Assembly: GCA_964347945.1 (NCBI GenBank)
Contig: CAYGAW010000079.1
Location: forward strand, 1-5,132
DNA from: CAYGAW01 sp964347945
GTDB lineage: Bacteria > Chloroflexota > Anaerolineae > UBA7937 > B3-Chlor
Length of the DNA stretch: 5,132 bases
Direction of reading: 5' to 3'
The notes beneath the pieces are model-generated. The model had not been told where the DNA came from. It did not search any database and worked only from the letters and a program-made list of their open reading frames with translations. Positions within the stretch are counted from its first letter, which is position 1. Each line of letters begins with the position of its first letter. The translations under genes were made by a program, and so were the position numbers. This document shows, piece by piece, positions 1 to 5,132 of this stretch.

Positions 1-1383
1 AAAGGCTGGCTGGAAGGCCGCTCTGACCCCACCAACGCTTCCCTGATGACGGGGGCCGACTATGACGGGGTGCAGTGCGACTTCTGCCACCGCATGTGGG
101 ATCCCTTCTTCGAGACCACCTATGCCGGCACGCGTGAAGGAGCAGATTGGGCAGGTTACTGGGATGAGGCTCTGAATACCGGGCCCGGGAGCGGGACTCT
201 TTCCCAGACAGAAGCCGACGCCACCTACGCCGAAGACATGGCCCAGGCGCAGGCCATTGTGCAGTTCAACGGCACCAACTTCTTCAGCGTCACCAACAAT
301 CTGCCGCCGACGAACTACGCCGAGAGCGGGTCCGGGCAGTACTTCATCAGTTCTGGCAGCCAGAAGCGCGCATCCTTCGCCGATGCCGCGGCCCGGCACC
401 AGATGTTGTACAGCCGCTACCACAAGAGCAAATACTTCTGTGACACCTGCCACGACGTGTCCAACCCGGTACTGGCCAATCTAGGTGCGGATCCGACCCA
501 GCCGCTTCCGACGGAGCTAAACTCCGCCTTCTCCTACTTCCACGTGGAGCGGACCTTCTCGGAGTTCATGCTGTCTGCCTACGGCGTGCAGGGTGGCGCT
601 CCCACGAATCCGGAATTCCAGGCCCAGGGCGCACCGGACATCACCCACGCCGCCAAGTGCCAGGACTGCCACATGCGGGACGTGGTGGGCGTGGCCTGTG
701 ACAAGCAGGGCGTGCCTGTCCGGCCCACCGACAGCATCGAGCATCCCCAGAGTGGCCAGCCCCTGCACGACCTCACCGGCGGTAACATCTGGGTCTCCTA
801 CGTCTTGGCTAGTGCGATACCAGGCCATCCAGACCATGACCCGTTCAACGATGGGCAGCTCAACCAAGGTCCGGCTGCCCTCACCCTTGATCTGACGCAG
901 GGCGAGGGCATCGACCCGGTGGCGCTGCTGGCGGGCGTGGAGCGGGCCAAGCAGCAGTTGCTGCTGGCGGCGACGATCAAGGACATTACCTACGACTCAA
1001 ATACTGGCGCACTATCCTTCCGCGTGCAGAACAACAGCGCGCATAAGCTGATCTCGGGCTTCCCCGAGGGGCGGAGGATGTTCGTCAACATCAAGGCCTA
1101 CGCGGGCGGAAACCTGATCTACGAGGTAAACCCGTACGACTTTGATGCGGGCACGTTGAAGGGGCTGGACTACCCCTACCTGGGCGAGGGGCTGCCCGAT
1201 CCGCAGCTGCCGAGCGCCAACGAGGTCTACGTCGACGAACTGGTGTACGAGATGAAGCCCAGCAGCACCGACCTGACGGGTGAGACCAAGACCTTCCACT
1301 TCGCGCTGGCCACCGGCCGCTACAAGGACAACCGCATCCCGCCCAAAGGCTTCGACATCGCCGGGGCGGCTGCGCGAGTCTAG
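1..1383 (+). CDS. Multiheme c-type cytochrome, N-terminal haem portion (5' partial, ends at an in-frame TAG)
   Basis: The frame is open from the first base of the window, so the true start, and any signal peptide, lies upstream; the ATG at 46 is internal. Three CxxCH covalent haem-binding motifs are visible: CDFCH (76-90), CDTCH (439-453) and CQDCH (658-672, followed by MRD). Later come PLHDLTGG (around 760-783) and AHKLISGFPEGRRMF (around 1042-1086), a histidine-containing segment typical of the beta-rich region of secreted multiheme cytochromes. By family knowledge, haem is attached outside the cytoplasm, so the product should be periplasmic or surface exposed and act in electron transfer; redox partner and substrate cannot be inferred. 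More haem motifs may lie upstream. The frame stops at TAG 1381-1383 in the middle of what looks like one domain and continues in the same frame afterwards, so this is probably the front part of a broken gene. Identity as a multiheme cytochrome is secure; the exact family is not. Confidence 0.85.
   Translation, partial: KGWLEGRSDPTNASLMTGADYDGVQCDFCHRMWDPFFETTYAGTREGADWAGYWDEALNTGPGSGTLSQTEADATYAEDMAQAQAIVQFNGTNFFSVTNNLPPTNYAESGSGQYFISSGSQKRASFADAAARHQMLYSRYHKSKYFCDTCHDVSNPVLANLGADPTQPLPTELNSAFSYFHVERTFSEFMLSAYGVQGGAPTNPEFQAQGAPDITHAAKCQDCHMRDVVGVACDKQGVPVRPTDSIEHPQSGQPLHDLTGGNIWVSYVLASAIPGHPDHDPFNDGQLNQGPAALTLDLTQGEGIDPVALLAGVERAKQQLLLAATIKDITYDSNTGALSFRVQNNSAHKLISGFPEGRRMFVNIKAYAGGNLIYEVNPYDFDAGTLKGLDYPYLGEGLPDPQLPSANEVYVDELVYEMKPSSTDLTGETKTFHFALATGRYKDNRIPPKGFDIAGAAARV
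1381..1383 (+). other. In-frame TAG interrupting the cytochrome gene
   Basis: The codons read gcg cga gtc TAG gtg ccg gtg tgg cac. Both sides stay in the same frame with coherent protein sequence, so a single base change (for example from CAG, TCG, AAG or GAG) would explain the stop without any indel. Amber reassignment is not supported: the gene's distal end also uses TAG (2407-2409), immediately before a terminator hairpin. Confidence 0.8.
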
Positions 1384-2409
1384 GTGCCGGTGTGGCACGG
1401 CGCTGTCGCCCCAGGTTACTTCACGGGTGCCGAATACGCGGGCGGCTACGACGACGTATCGCTGACCATCCGAACGGGAGCAGACTATGTGGAGGTCAAC
1501 CTGTACTACCAGACCACCAGTCGCGAGTACATCGAGTTTCTGAGGGATGAGATCAACGGCACCGGCAACCTGACACTCCCTGCCGGAGCGTACATCATCC
1601 AGACCGATCCCTTCTTCGGCCAGCTCGCGGCCTGGGGCGACACCATCTGGAACCTGTGGACGCACAACATGAACGTTCCCGGCGCAGCGCCGTTCCTGAT
1701 GGCTACTGCCGCGCCTCCCTGTGGGGCGCCAGTCCCGAACCTGCTTTCCGCCGATCCTGGCAACCAGCAGGTGACGCTAACCTGGAGCGACGAGCACACG
1801 GGGGACCCGAACGTGTCTGGTTACAGGGTGTACTACGACCAGGCTGGCAAGGCGCAGTTGGTGGCGGACGTGGGGCTGTCCACATCTTTCATTGATACCT
1901 TGCTGACCAACGGCCTAGAGTACTGCTACAAGGTCACCTCCTACTATGACCCAACCTGCGAGTCGGCCTTCAGCGGCATAATGTGCGCGACTCCCAACTC
2001 GTGCGGTCAGTTGGCTGCGGGAGCTCCGGCTGGCGTCGACCAAATGCTGACGGGCATGTGGGTCACGACGGGCAAAGGGAAGGATAAGACCACAACGTTT
2101 CAAGAGATGCTCACCTTCACTGCGGGTGATGCAGTGGTAATCCAAGCCTCTGTAGTAGACGGCACCGGCCTGCCCGTTGCCGACGCTACGGTAGAGCTCA
2201 CCATCAGTGGCCCGGAAACCGTGCTACTCACCACCGGCCCAAGTGGCGTCGACGGTATTGCCGAGGCCACCTGGCAGACCGCAAAGCCCAACAAGCGGGG
2301 TGTGGGTGGTACCACACCGGGCACCTACATCGCCACGGTCACCAACGTGACCACGGCATGCTACACCTGGGACACGGTACAAACGGAGGCAACGTTCACT
2401 ATCCAGTAG
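1384..2409 (+). pseudogene. C-terminal continuation of the multiheme cytochrome: end of conserved domain, FN3-like and Ig-like domains
   Basis: This 341-codon stretch continues the upstream frame right after its TAG. It could formally start at GTG 1384, but there is no Shine-Dalgarno sequence (the preceding bases are the end of the upstream coding sequence), no signal peptide, and its first 100 or so residues (PVWHG, EYAGGYDDVSLTI, YYQTTSREYIEFLRDEING, DTIWNLWTHNMN) read as the second half of the domain begun upstream. From about 1729 to 1995 there is a fibronectin type III-like domain (VTLTWSDEH, SGYRVYYD, LEYCYKVTSYY) containing several cysteines that may form disulfides. From about 2095 to 2406 there is an Ig-like/Big-type beta domain (GDAVVIQASVVDGTGLPVADA, DGIAEATW, PGTYIATVTNVT). 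Such domains usually mediate adhesion or hold extracellular enzymes at the surface. No CxxCH occurs here. As an independent gene it would make little sense; as the tail of the cytochrome it fits well. The remaining frame is intact, so any disruption is recent or bypassed. Confidence 0.7.
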
Positions 2410-2427
2410 TGCCGCACTGGAAGAGCA

Positions 2428-2454
2428 AAGGGGAGGCCGAAAAGGCCTCCCCTT
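2428..2454 (+). terminator. Intrinsic terminator-like hairpin after the cytochrome gene
   Basis: A perfect 11-bp stem (2428-2438 paired with 2444-2454) encloses the loop GAAAA. It starts 18 bases after the TAG at 2407-2409. The nine inner pairs are G/C rich (GGGGAGGCC with GGCCTCCCC). The tail is TTCTCGTG, so the U tract is poor, but position and stem strength fit transcription termination. The preceding AAA and the TT at the stem end give it partial bidirectional character. Confidence 0.8.
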
Positions 2455-2522
2455 CTCGTGCAAAGAGAAGGCTACTGCCAATACGAACCGCGCTTTGGAA
2501 GCGGCTGGCATCCGACAAACGT

Positions 2523-2585
2523 GCGCCTCTCCCTCGAGGCGCCGCCCCTCGATCCTTGTGGATCGTTGGCCTGCGCAGAATGACC
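2523..2585. repeat. Tandem perfect hairpins followed by a dispersed-repeat-like core
   Basis: GCGCCTC (2523-2529) pairs with GAGGCGC (2536-2542) across a 6-base loop, and CGATCC (2550-2555) pairs with GGATCG (2560-2565) across the loop TTGT. The reverse complement of 2568-2585 reads GGTCATTCTGCGCAGGCC, which resembles the GTCATTCTGAGC-type core of dispersed intergenic repeats seen in many environmental bacterial genomes. The hairpins are read directly; membership of a repeat family is from memory and is not tested, as only one copy lies in the window. Confidence 0.35.
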
Positions 2586-2610
2586 GCCCTGGAGGCCCGG
2601 GCCTTCGGCT

Positions 2611-2629
2611 GGAGCACTGCTCCGAGCAG
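2611..2629. promoter_or_regulatory. Overlapping inverted repeats, possible operator
   Basis: GGAGCA-C-TGCTCC (2611-2623) and CTGCTC-C-GAGCAG (2617-2629) are both perfect inverted repeats sharing the central TGCTC, giving the pattern GAGCA/TGCTC/GAGCA. They sit just upstream of a candidate -35 element at 2633. A dimeric repressor or activator site is possible, and so are two mutually exclusive RNA hairpins. No regulator gene is present in the window to pair with it. Confidence 0.3.
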
Positions 2630-2632
2630 CGG

Positions 2633-2661
2633 TTGCCCCTTTGAGCGCCGCGTGATAAGAT
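2633..2661 (+). promoter_or_regulatory. Candidate sigma-70-type promoter with extended -10
   Basis: TTGCCC (2633-2638) is separated by 17 bases from TAAGAT (2656-2661), which is preceded by TGA, matching the TGn extended -10 pattern. It would drive transcription of the unknown gene at 2857 with a leader of roughly 190 bases, and perhaps of the ATPase too. Both hexamers match the consensus at 4 of 6 positions, so in GC-rich DNA this remains a candidate only. Confidence 0.35.
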
Positions 2662-2840
2662 GAACGAACGGCACGGATGCAGAAAGCCCCGGCGACGCAT
2701 TGCCGGAGCGGCCACCATGCTGAAGACGATTGACGCACAAGCGCTTCAGCCTCAAGCGCAGGTGCATTGCAGCGTGGAAATGTGCGGACTGCTCCACCGA
2801 GCCGATGGATTGGGGAGTGCTGCGAGGAGAATCGACCGAC

Positions 2841-2848
2841 GAGGAGGG
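2841..2848 (+). promoter_or_regulatory. Ribosome binding site deciding the start at 2857
   Basis: GAGGAGGG lies 8 bases before the ATG at 2857. This favours that ATG over the in-frame ATG at 2767, which would add 30 Arg/Cys-rich residues unlike the rest of the protein and has no comparable purine-rich site close upstream. Confidence 0.7.
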
Positions 2849-2856
2849 CCAGAGAG

Positions 2857-3543
2857 ATGCCCAGGAGGAAGCGCACTTGGGAGCAGGAAAGCCTCAGCTT
2901 CGGAGATGTACTGAGCTTCTCGAGAAAGATGCTCTCTTTTGCCAGGGACGCCAGAGAGCTCCAAGAGGCGGCTGGCCTGCCGAGAGGTGGCCTTCGAGAC
3001 CTGGCCACCCTGCTCTTGGACATCGAGGATGGTGTGCGGGCACAAACGGGCGTTAGTCTCACCGACAAGGTCCAGGAATACCTGACCACACTCATCCCGC
3101 AGGCCTCGAAAGAGCGACCATTGCCTGAGGAGATCTCAGACGTCGATCGCCGGATCGAGGAGGTCAACGCTACACTGACCGAACTGTATGGGGCGGGGTG
3201 GCTTCGCGGGTCGGAGAAGATCGGCGACATCTTTCGCGTGTGGGAGAAGCTGGTGGCGGCTGGATATACCCTCCCCCGCGAGCAGTTCGACGAGGGTTCG
3301 GAGTACTGTCAGTTGATCGAGGACTTTCACGACCGACTGAGTCAGCTTCAGCCCTCTGTTGAGAGTGTACAATCATTAGCCAGCATGGTTGAGCCAATGG
3401 TCGGTCGAGCGAAGGAGCTAGTTCAAGCTCATGGAGTGGGTGATCTCCCTGATACCGGCTTCTCAGGGCAGGTTCGAGGGGATCCGAACTACGTGCGCAT
3501 CCTGCTGGAGGCCGTGTCCAATCGTCATCCACGGTACTACTGA
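2857..3543 (+). CDS. Hypothetical protein, 228 aa, predicted soluble and mainly helical
   Basis: I do not recognise this protein. The start at 2857 is chosen for its Shine-Dalgarno sequence; it ends at TGA, followed by a second in-frame TGA. The N-terminus is basic (MPRRKRTW). The rest is rich in Glu, Asp, Leu, Arg and Gln with amphipathic helix-like stretches (KMLSFARDARELQEAA, DVDRRIEEVNATLTELY, YCQLIEDFHDRLSQLQ, VEPMVGRAKELVQAH). No signal peptide, transmembrane segment, CxxC pair, P-loop or DNA-binding motif is apparent, and there is one cysteine (in EYCQ). The amino-acid composition, the clear ribosome site and the lack of any stop for 228 codons support a real gene. It lies 69 bases before the ATPase on the same strand, so the two are probably co-transcribed and a role as cytoplasmic partner or regulator of the pump is conceivable, but this is inference from position alone. 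Confidence 0.75.
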   Translation: MPRRKRTWEQESLSFGDVLSFSRKMLSFARDARELQEAAGLPRGGLRDLATLLLDIEDGVRAQTGVSLTDKVQEYLTTLIPQASKERPLPEEISDVDRRIEEVNATLTELYGAGWLRGSEKIGDIFRVWEKLVAAGYTLPREQFDEGSEYCQLIEDFHDRLSQLQPSVESVQSLASMVEPMVGRAKELVQAHGVGDLPDTGFSGQVRGDPNYVRILLEAVSNRHPRYY

Positions 3544-3561
3544 TGATGCCAGCCCCGGTAG

Positions 3562-3573
3562 CAGACCGGTCTG
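3562..3573. promoter_or_regulatory. 12-bp perfect palindrome between the unknown gene and the ATPase
   Basis: CAGACCGGTCTG is fully self-complementary and sits 10 bases before the purine-rich ribosome-site region of the ATPase gene. It might be a regulator site controlling the pump. The half CAGACCGG occurs again at 3691-3698 inside the ATPase coding sequence, which may be chance. Confidence 0.3.
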
Positions 3574-3583
3574 GGTGTTGGAC

Positions 3584-3598
3584 GGAGGAGGAGAGGGG
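3584..3598 (+). promoter_or_regulatory. Purine-rich ribosome binding region for the ATPase
   Basis: GGAGGAGGAGAGGGG is a multi-register Shine-Dalgarno-like run. It ends 14 bases before the GTG at 3613, a slightly long spacing. The frame has no ATG between the upstream TAG (3559-3561) and this point; CTG at 3604 is the only closer possible start and is a rare initiator. Confidence 0.5.
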
Positions 3599-3612
3599 CT
3601 GGCCTGCGCCAA

Positions 3613-5132
3613 GTGTTTGAGGTAACTGGTCTCTCTGAGAGCGAAGTCATCGCGCGACGCGAGCGGGGACAGGGAAACACCCTCCGGTTCCAGACCGGCC
3701 GAACCTACCTCCAGATCCTCCGCAAGAACGCCTTCACCTTCATCAACACGGTCCTCTTCGCCATCAGCGTTGTTCTGGTGTTGATGGGGCGTGTGGACGA
3801 TGCTGTGGTGACAGCAGGCCTGGTGCTCCTGAACGTCGTAGTCGGCGTTGTCCAGGAGGGAAGGGCCAAGCGCAAGCTCGAACACATCGCGCTGCTGACT
3901 CGTCCTAAGGCGAGTGTCATCCGAGATGGACACGAGAGGGAGATTGATCCGAGCGAAGTCGTGCTGGGCGACGTGCTGATCGCACGACCCGGTGATCAAA
4001 TCATCGTCGATGGCCAGGTTGTCGCGGGCGGCGATATGCAACTCGACGAGTCGCTGCTCACGGGTGAGTCGGAACGCGTCCGAAAAAGGCCCGGTGACAC
4101 CGTGCTTTCTGGCAGCTTCTGCGTGAGCGGGACCGCGGCCTACGAAGCAGAGCAAGTGGGTGACGACTCGTTCGTGAACCAACTGACGGCTGGCGCCAGG
4201 GCCTTTCGCCAGATCAAGACGCCTCTGCAGCGAGACGTGGACAACATCATTCGGATTCTGGTTCTGGTGGTGGCCCCTCTGGGCGTATTGCTCGGTTTCT
4301 CTCATGCCATGCGTGCCATCCCCTTGGTGGAGAGTGTGAGGGCGGCGGCGGTCGTCGTGGCACTGATCCCGCAAGGCCTCTTCTTCATGACCACCGTGGC
4401 GTACGCCATGGGTATCGTGAGGGTAGCTGGCAAGGGGGCCTTGATCCAAGAGGCCAACGCTGTGGAATCCATCAGCAACGTTGACCTCTTGTGTTTCGAC
4501 AAGACGGGGACTCTGACCACAAACCGCATCAAACTGCATGCGATGTACCCTGTGGATGGCACGGCAGTCGCGGGCGAAGCGGAGCTGAGGGGCGTCTTGG
4601 GAGACTATGCGGCCAGCACACCGAGCCCTAACCGGACCACGCTGGCGATCAAGGAGGCCTTCGAAGGACAGGCCCGCCCCATCGTGGAGGAGGTACCGTT
4701 CTCATCTGAACACAGGTGGAGTGCGCTGGCATTCGACGACGCCAGCCTGCGCGGTACTTATGTCCTCGGGGCGCCGGAGGTGCTGCGCTCGCATCTCCAG
4801 TTCGATCCAGGCCTGGACTCACAGATCGCTGACTGGACCAGTCAGGGGCTCCGCGCACTCCTATTCGCGTATCGGCCCGTCAACGCACCCCTGTACGATG
4901 ATCAGGGCGAGCCAGTGTTGTCTTCTGACCTGCTACCGCTCAGCCTGTTGAGCTTCAGTGACGAACTGCGTCCTGAGGCGCAGGAGACCTTGAGGCGCTT
5001 CGCTAAGCTGGGCATAGGACTGAAGGTCATCTCTGGAGACAATCCGTCGACGGTGGTGGCACTGTCCAGACAAGTGGGCCTCTCGAGTGATGGACCAGTT
5101 GTCTCAGGGTTGGAATTGGATGACCTGAACGA
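3613..5132 (+). CDS. P-type cation-transporting ATPase, CtpE-like (3' partial)
   Basis: ATP-driven membrane cation pump of the HAD superfamily, most like mycobacterial CtpE, a family linked to Ca2+ transport and usually about 800 residues; 506 complete codons are seen here. I chose GTG 3613 because it yields the N-terminus FEVTGLSESEV that matches the GLT/SxxEV opening of the family; the frame is closed by TAG at 3559. Order of elements by residue: transmembrane segments near 41-59 and 64-80; actuator domain with LLTGES (TGES at 150-153, bases 4060-4071); segments near 213-230 and 243-265; phosphorylation motif DKTGTLT (296-302, bases 4498-4518, Asp296 phosphorylated); nucleotide-binding part with LGAPEVL; and SGDNPST (474-480, bases 5032-5052) of the P domain. 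The TM4 motif is PQGL (bases 4369-4380) instead of PEGL. The GDGxND hinge and C-terminal membrane helices lie beyond the window. Family assignment is strong; the transported ion is not settled. Confidence 0.93.
   Translation, partial: MFEVTGLSESEVIARRERGQGNTLRFQTGRTYLQILRKNAFTFINTVLFAISVVLVLMGRVDDAVVTAGLVLLNVVVGVVQEGRAKRKLEHIALLTRPKASVIRDGHEREIDPSEVVLGDVLIARPGDQIIVDGQVVAGGDMQLDESLLTGESERVRKRPGDTVLSGSFCVSGTAAYEAEQVGDDSFVNQLTAGARAFRQIKTPLQRDVDNIIRILVLVVAPLGVLLGFSHAMRAIPLVESVRAAAVVVALIPQGLFFMTTVAYAMGIVRVAGKGALIQEANAVESISNVDLLCFDKTGTLTTNRIKLHAMYPVDGTAVAGEAELRGVLGDYAASTPSPNRTTLAIKEAFEGQARPIVEEVPFSSEHRWSALAFDDASLRGTYVLGAPEVLRSHLQFDPGLDSQIADWTSQGLRALLFAYRPVNAPLYDDQGEPVLSSDLLPLSLLSFSDELRPEAQETLRRFAKLGIGLKVISGDNPSTVVALSRQVGLSSDGPVVSGLELDDLN

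Larger units (their letters stand above)
2455..2856. other. Gene-free intergenic stretch of about 400 bases
   Basis: Open frames here exist on both strands but none is convincing: their translations are rich in Arg, Pro, Ser and Gly, lack recognisable domains, have no good ribosome binding sites, and run into the terminator or into the coding sequences on either side. What can be supported is structural: two perfect hairpins (2523-2565), a 12-bp palindrome (2593-2604), overlapping inverted repeats (2611-2629), a possible promoter (2633-2661), weak inverted and direct repeats (2689-2706 and 2738-2759), and a Shine-Dalgarno sequence at the end. No tRNA cloverleaf or riboswitch core was recognised. 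Confidence 0.6.

Noticed and set aside
1012..1665. 217-codon open frame on the minus strand
   Set aside because: It lies opposite the conserved cytochrome coding sequence and has Val/Arg/Gly-rich shadow composition.
1381..2409. Genome-wide reassignment of TAG (for example pyrrolysine or Gln code)
   Set aside because: The cytochrome frame itself ends with TAG at 2407 directly before a terminator hairpin, where reading through would translate the hairpin. That TAG therefore behaves as a normal stop; local readthrough at 1381 remains open.
2358..2663. Plus-strand open frame spanning the end of the cytochrome gene and the terminator
   Set aside because: It overlaps coding sequence in another frame and reads through the terminator hairpin; no domain or ribosome site.
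2730..2758. TTGACG at 2730-2735 as a -35 element
   Set aside because: No acceptable -10 hexamer lies 16-18 bases downstream (the sequence there is around AAGCGC).
2660..2914. Small plus-strand open frame starting at ATG 2660
   Set aside because: The ATG overlaps the candidate -10 element, there is no ribosome site, composition is Arg/Ala/Gly-rich, and it overlaps the start of the better supported gene at 2857.
2472..3230. 252-codon open frame on the minus strand across the intergenic region and the unknown gene
   Set aside because: It is Ser/Arg/Pro-rich with no domain and has no evident ribosome site. The plus-strand gene at 2857 has a better start and a more protein-like composition.
3463..4539. 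358-codon open frame on the minus strand
   Set aside because: It is antisense to the ATPase, whose TGES and DKTGTLT motifs prove the plus-strand frame. Its translation is His/Gln/Asp-rich without any domain, typical of a shadow in GC-rich DNA.
1..5132. CRISPR array, tRNA, rRNA, transposase or phage genes
   Set aside because: No regularly spaced repeats, no cloverleaf with a recognisable T-loop, and no transposase or integrase motifs were seen in any frame.

Overview
The window is a GC-rich bacterial fragment, probably from an environmental or uncultured organism. It carries, all on the + strand, (i) a large extracytoplasmic multiheme c-type cytochrome gene cut by the left window edge and split by an in-frame TAG, (ii) a gene-free stretch of about 450 bases, (iii) a 228-codon gene of unknown function, and (iv) a P-type cation ATPase of the CtpE-like type that runs off the right edge. 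Nothing in the window fixes the taxonomy. The CtpE-type ATPase, the GC-rich composition and the intergenic sequence style would fit Chloroflexota or a similar anaerobic/sediment lineage, but that is only a guess.

Region 1-2409: one continuous frame encodes three CxxCH haem sites, a conserved beta-rich segment containing HKLISGFPEGR, a fibronectin type III-like domain and a C-terminal Ig-like (Big/invasin-like) domain. The frame is interrupted only by TAG at 1381-1383, inside a stretch that reads as one conserved domain. Translation resumes in the same frame without any new ribosome binding site or signal peptide. I read this as a single gene disrupted by a nonsense mutation (or a base-calling error), with stop-codon readthrough as the less likely and more interesting alternative. 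Two small hairpins lie directly after the TAG. The gene's true end (TAG at 2407) is followed at once by a strong terminator-like hairpin.

Region 2410-2856: no convincing gene. It holds the terminator, two perfect hairpins in a stretch resembling dispersed intergenic repeats, a 12-bp palindrome, overlapping GAGCA/TGCTC inverted repeats next to a possible extended -10 promoter, and a good Shine-Dalgarno site for the next gene.

Region 2857-5132: the unknown helical, soluble-looking protein is followed 69 bases later by the ATPase, which begins at a GTG. The same direction and short gap suggest co-transcription, so the unknown protein could be an accessory of the transporter, but nothing proves it. 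The ATPase has TGES, DKTGTLT and SGDNP motifs. It carries PQGL where the classical Ca2+/Na+,K+ pumps have PEGL, which bears on ion selectivity. No tRNA, rRNA, CRISPR array, transposase or phage gene was seen.
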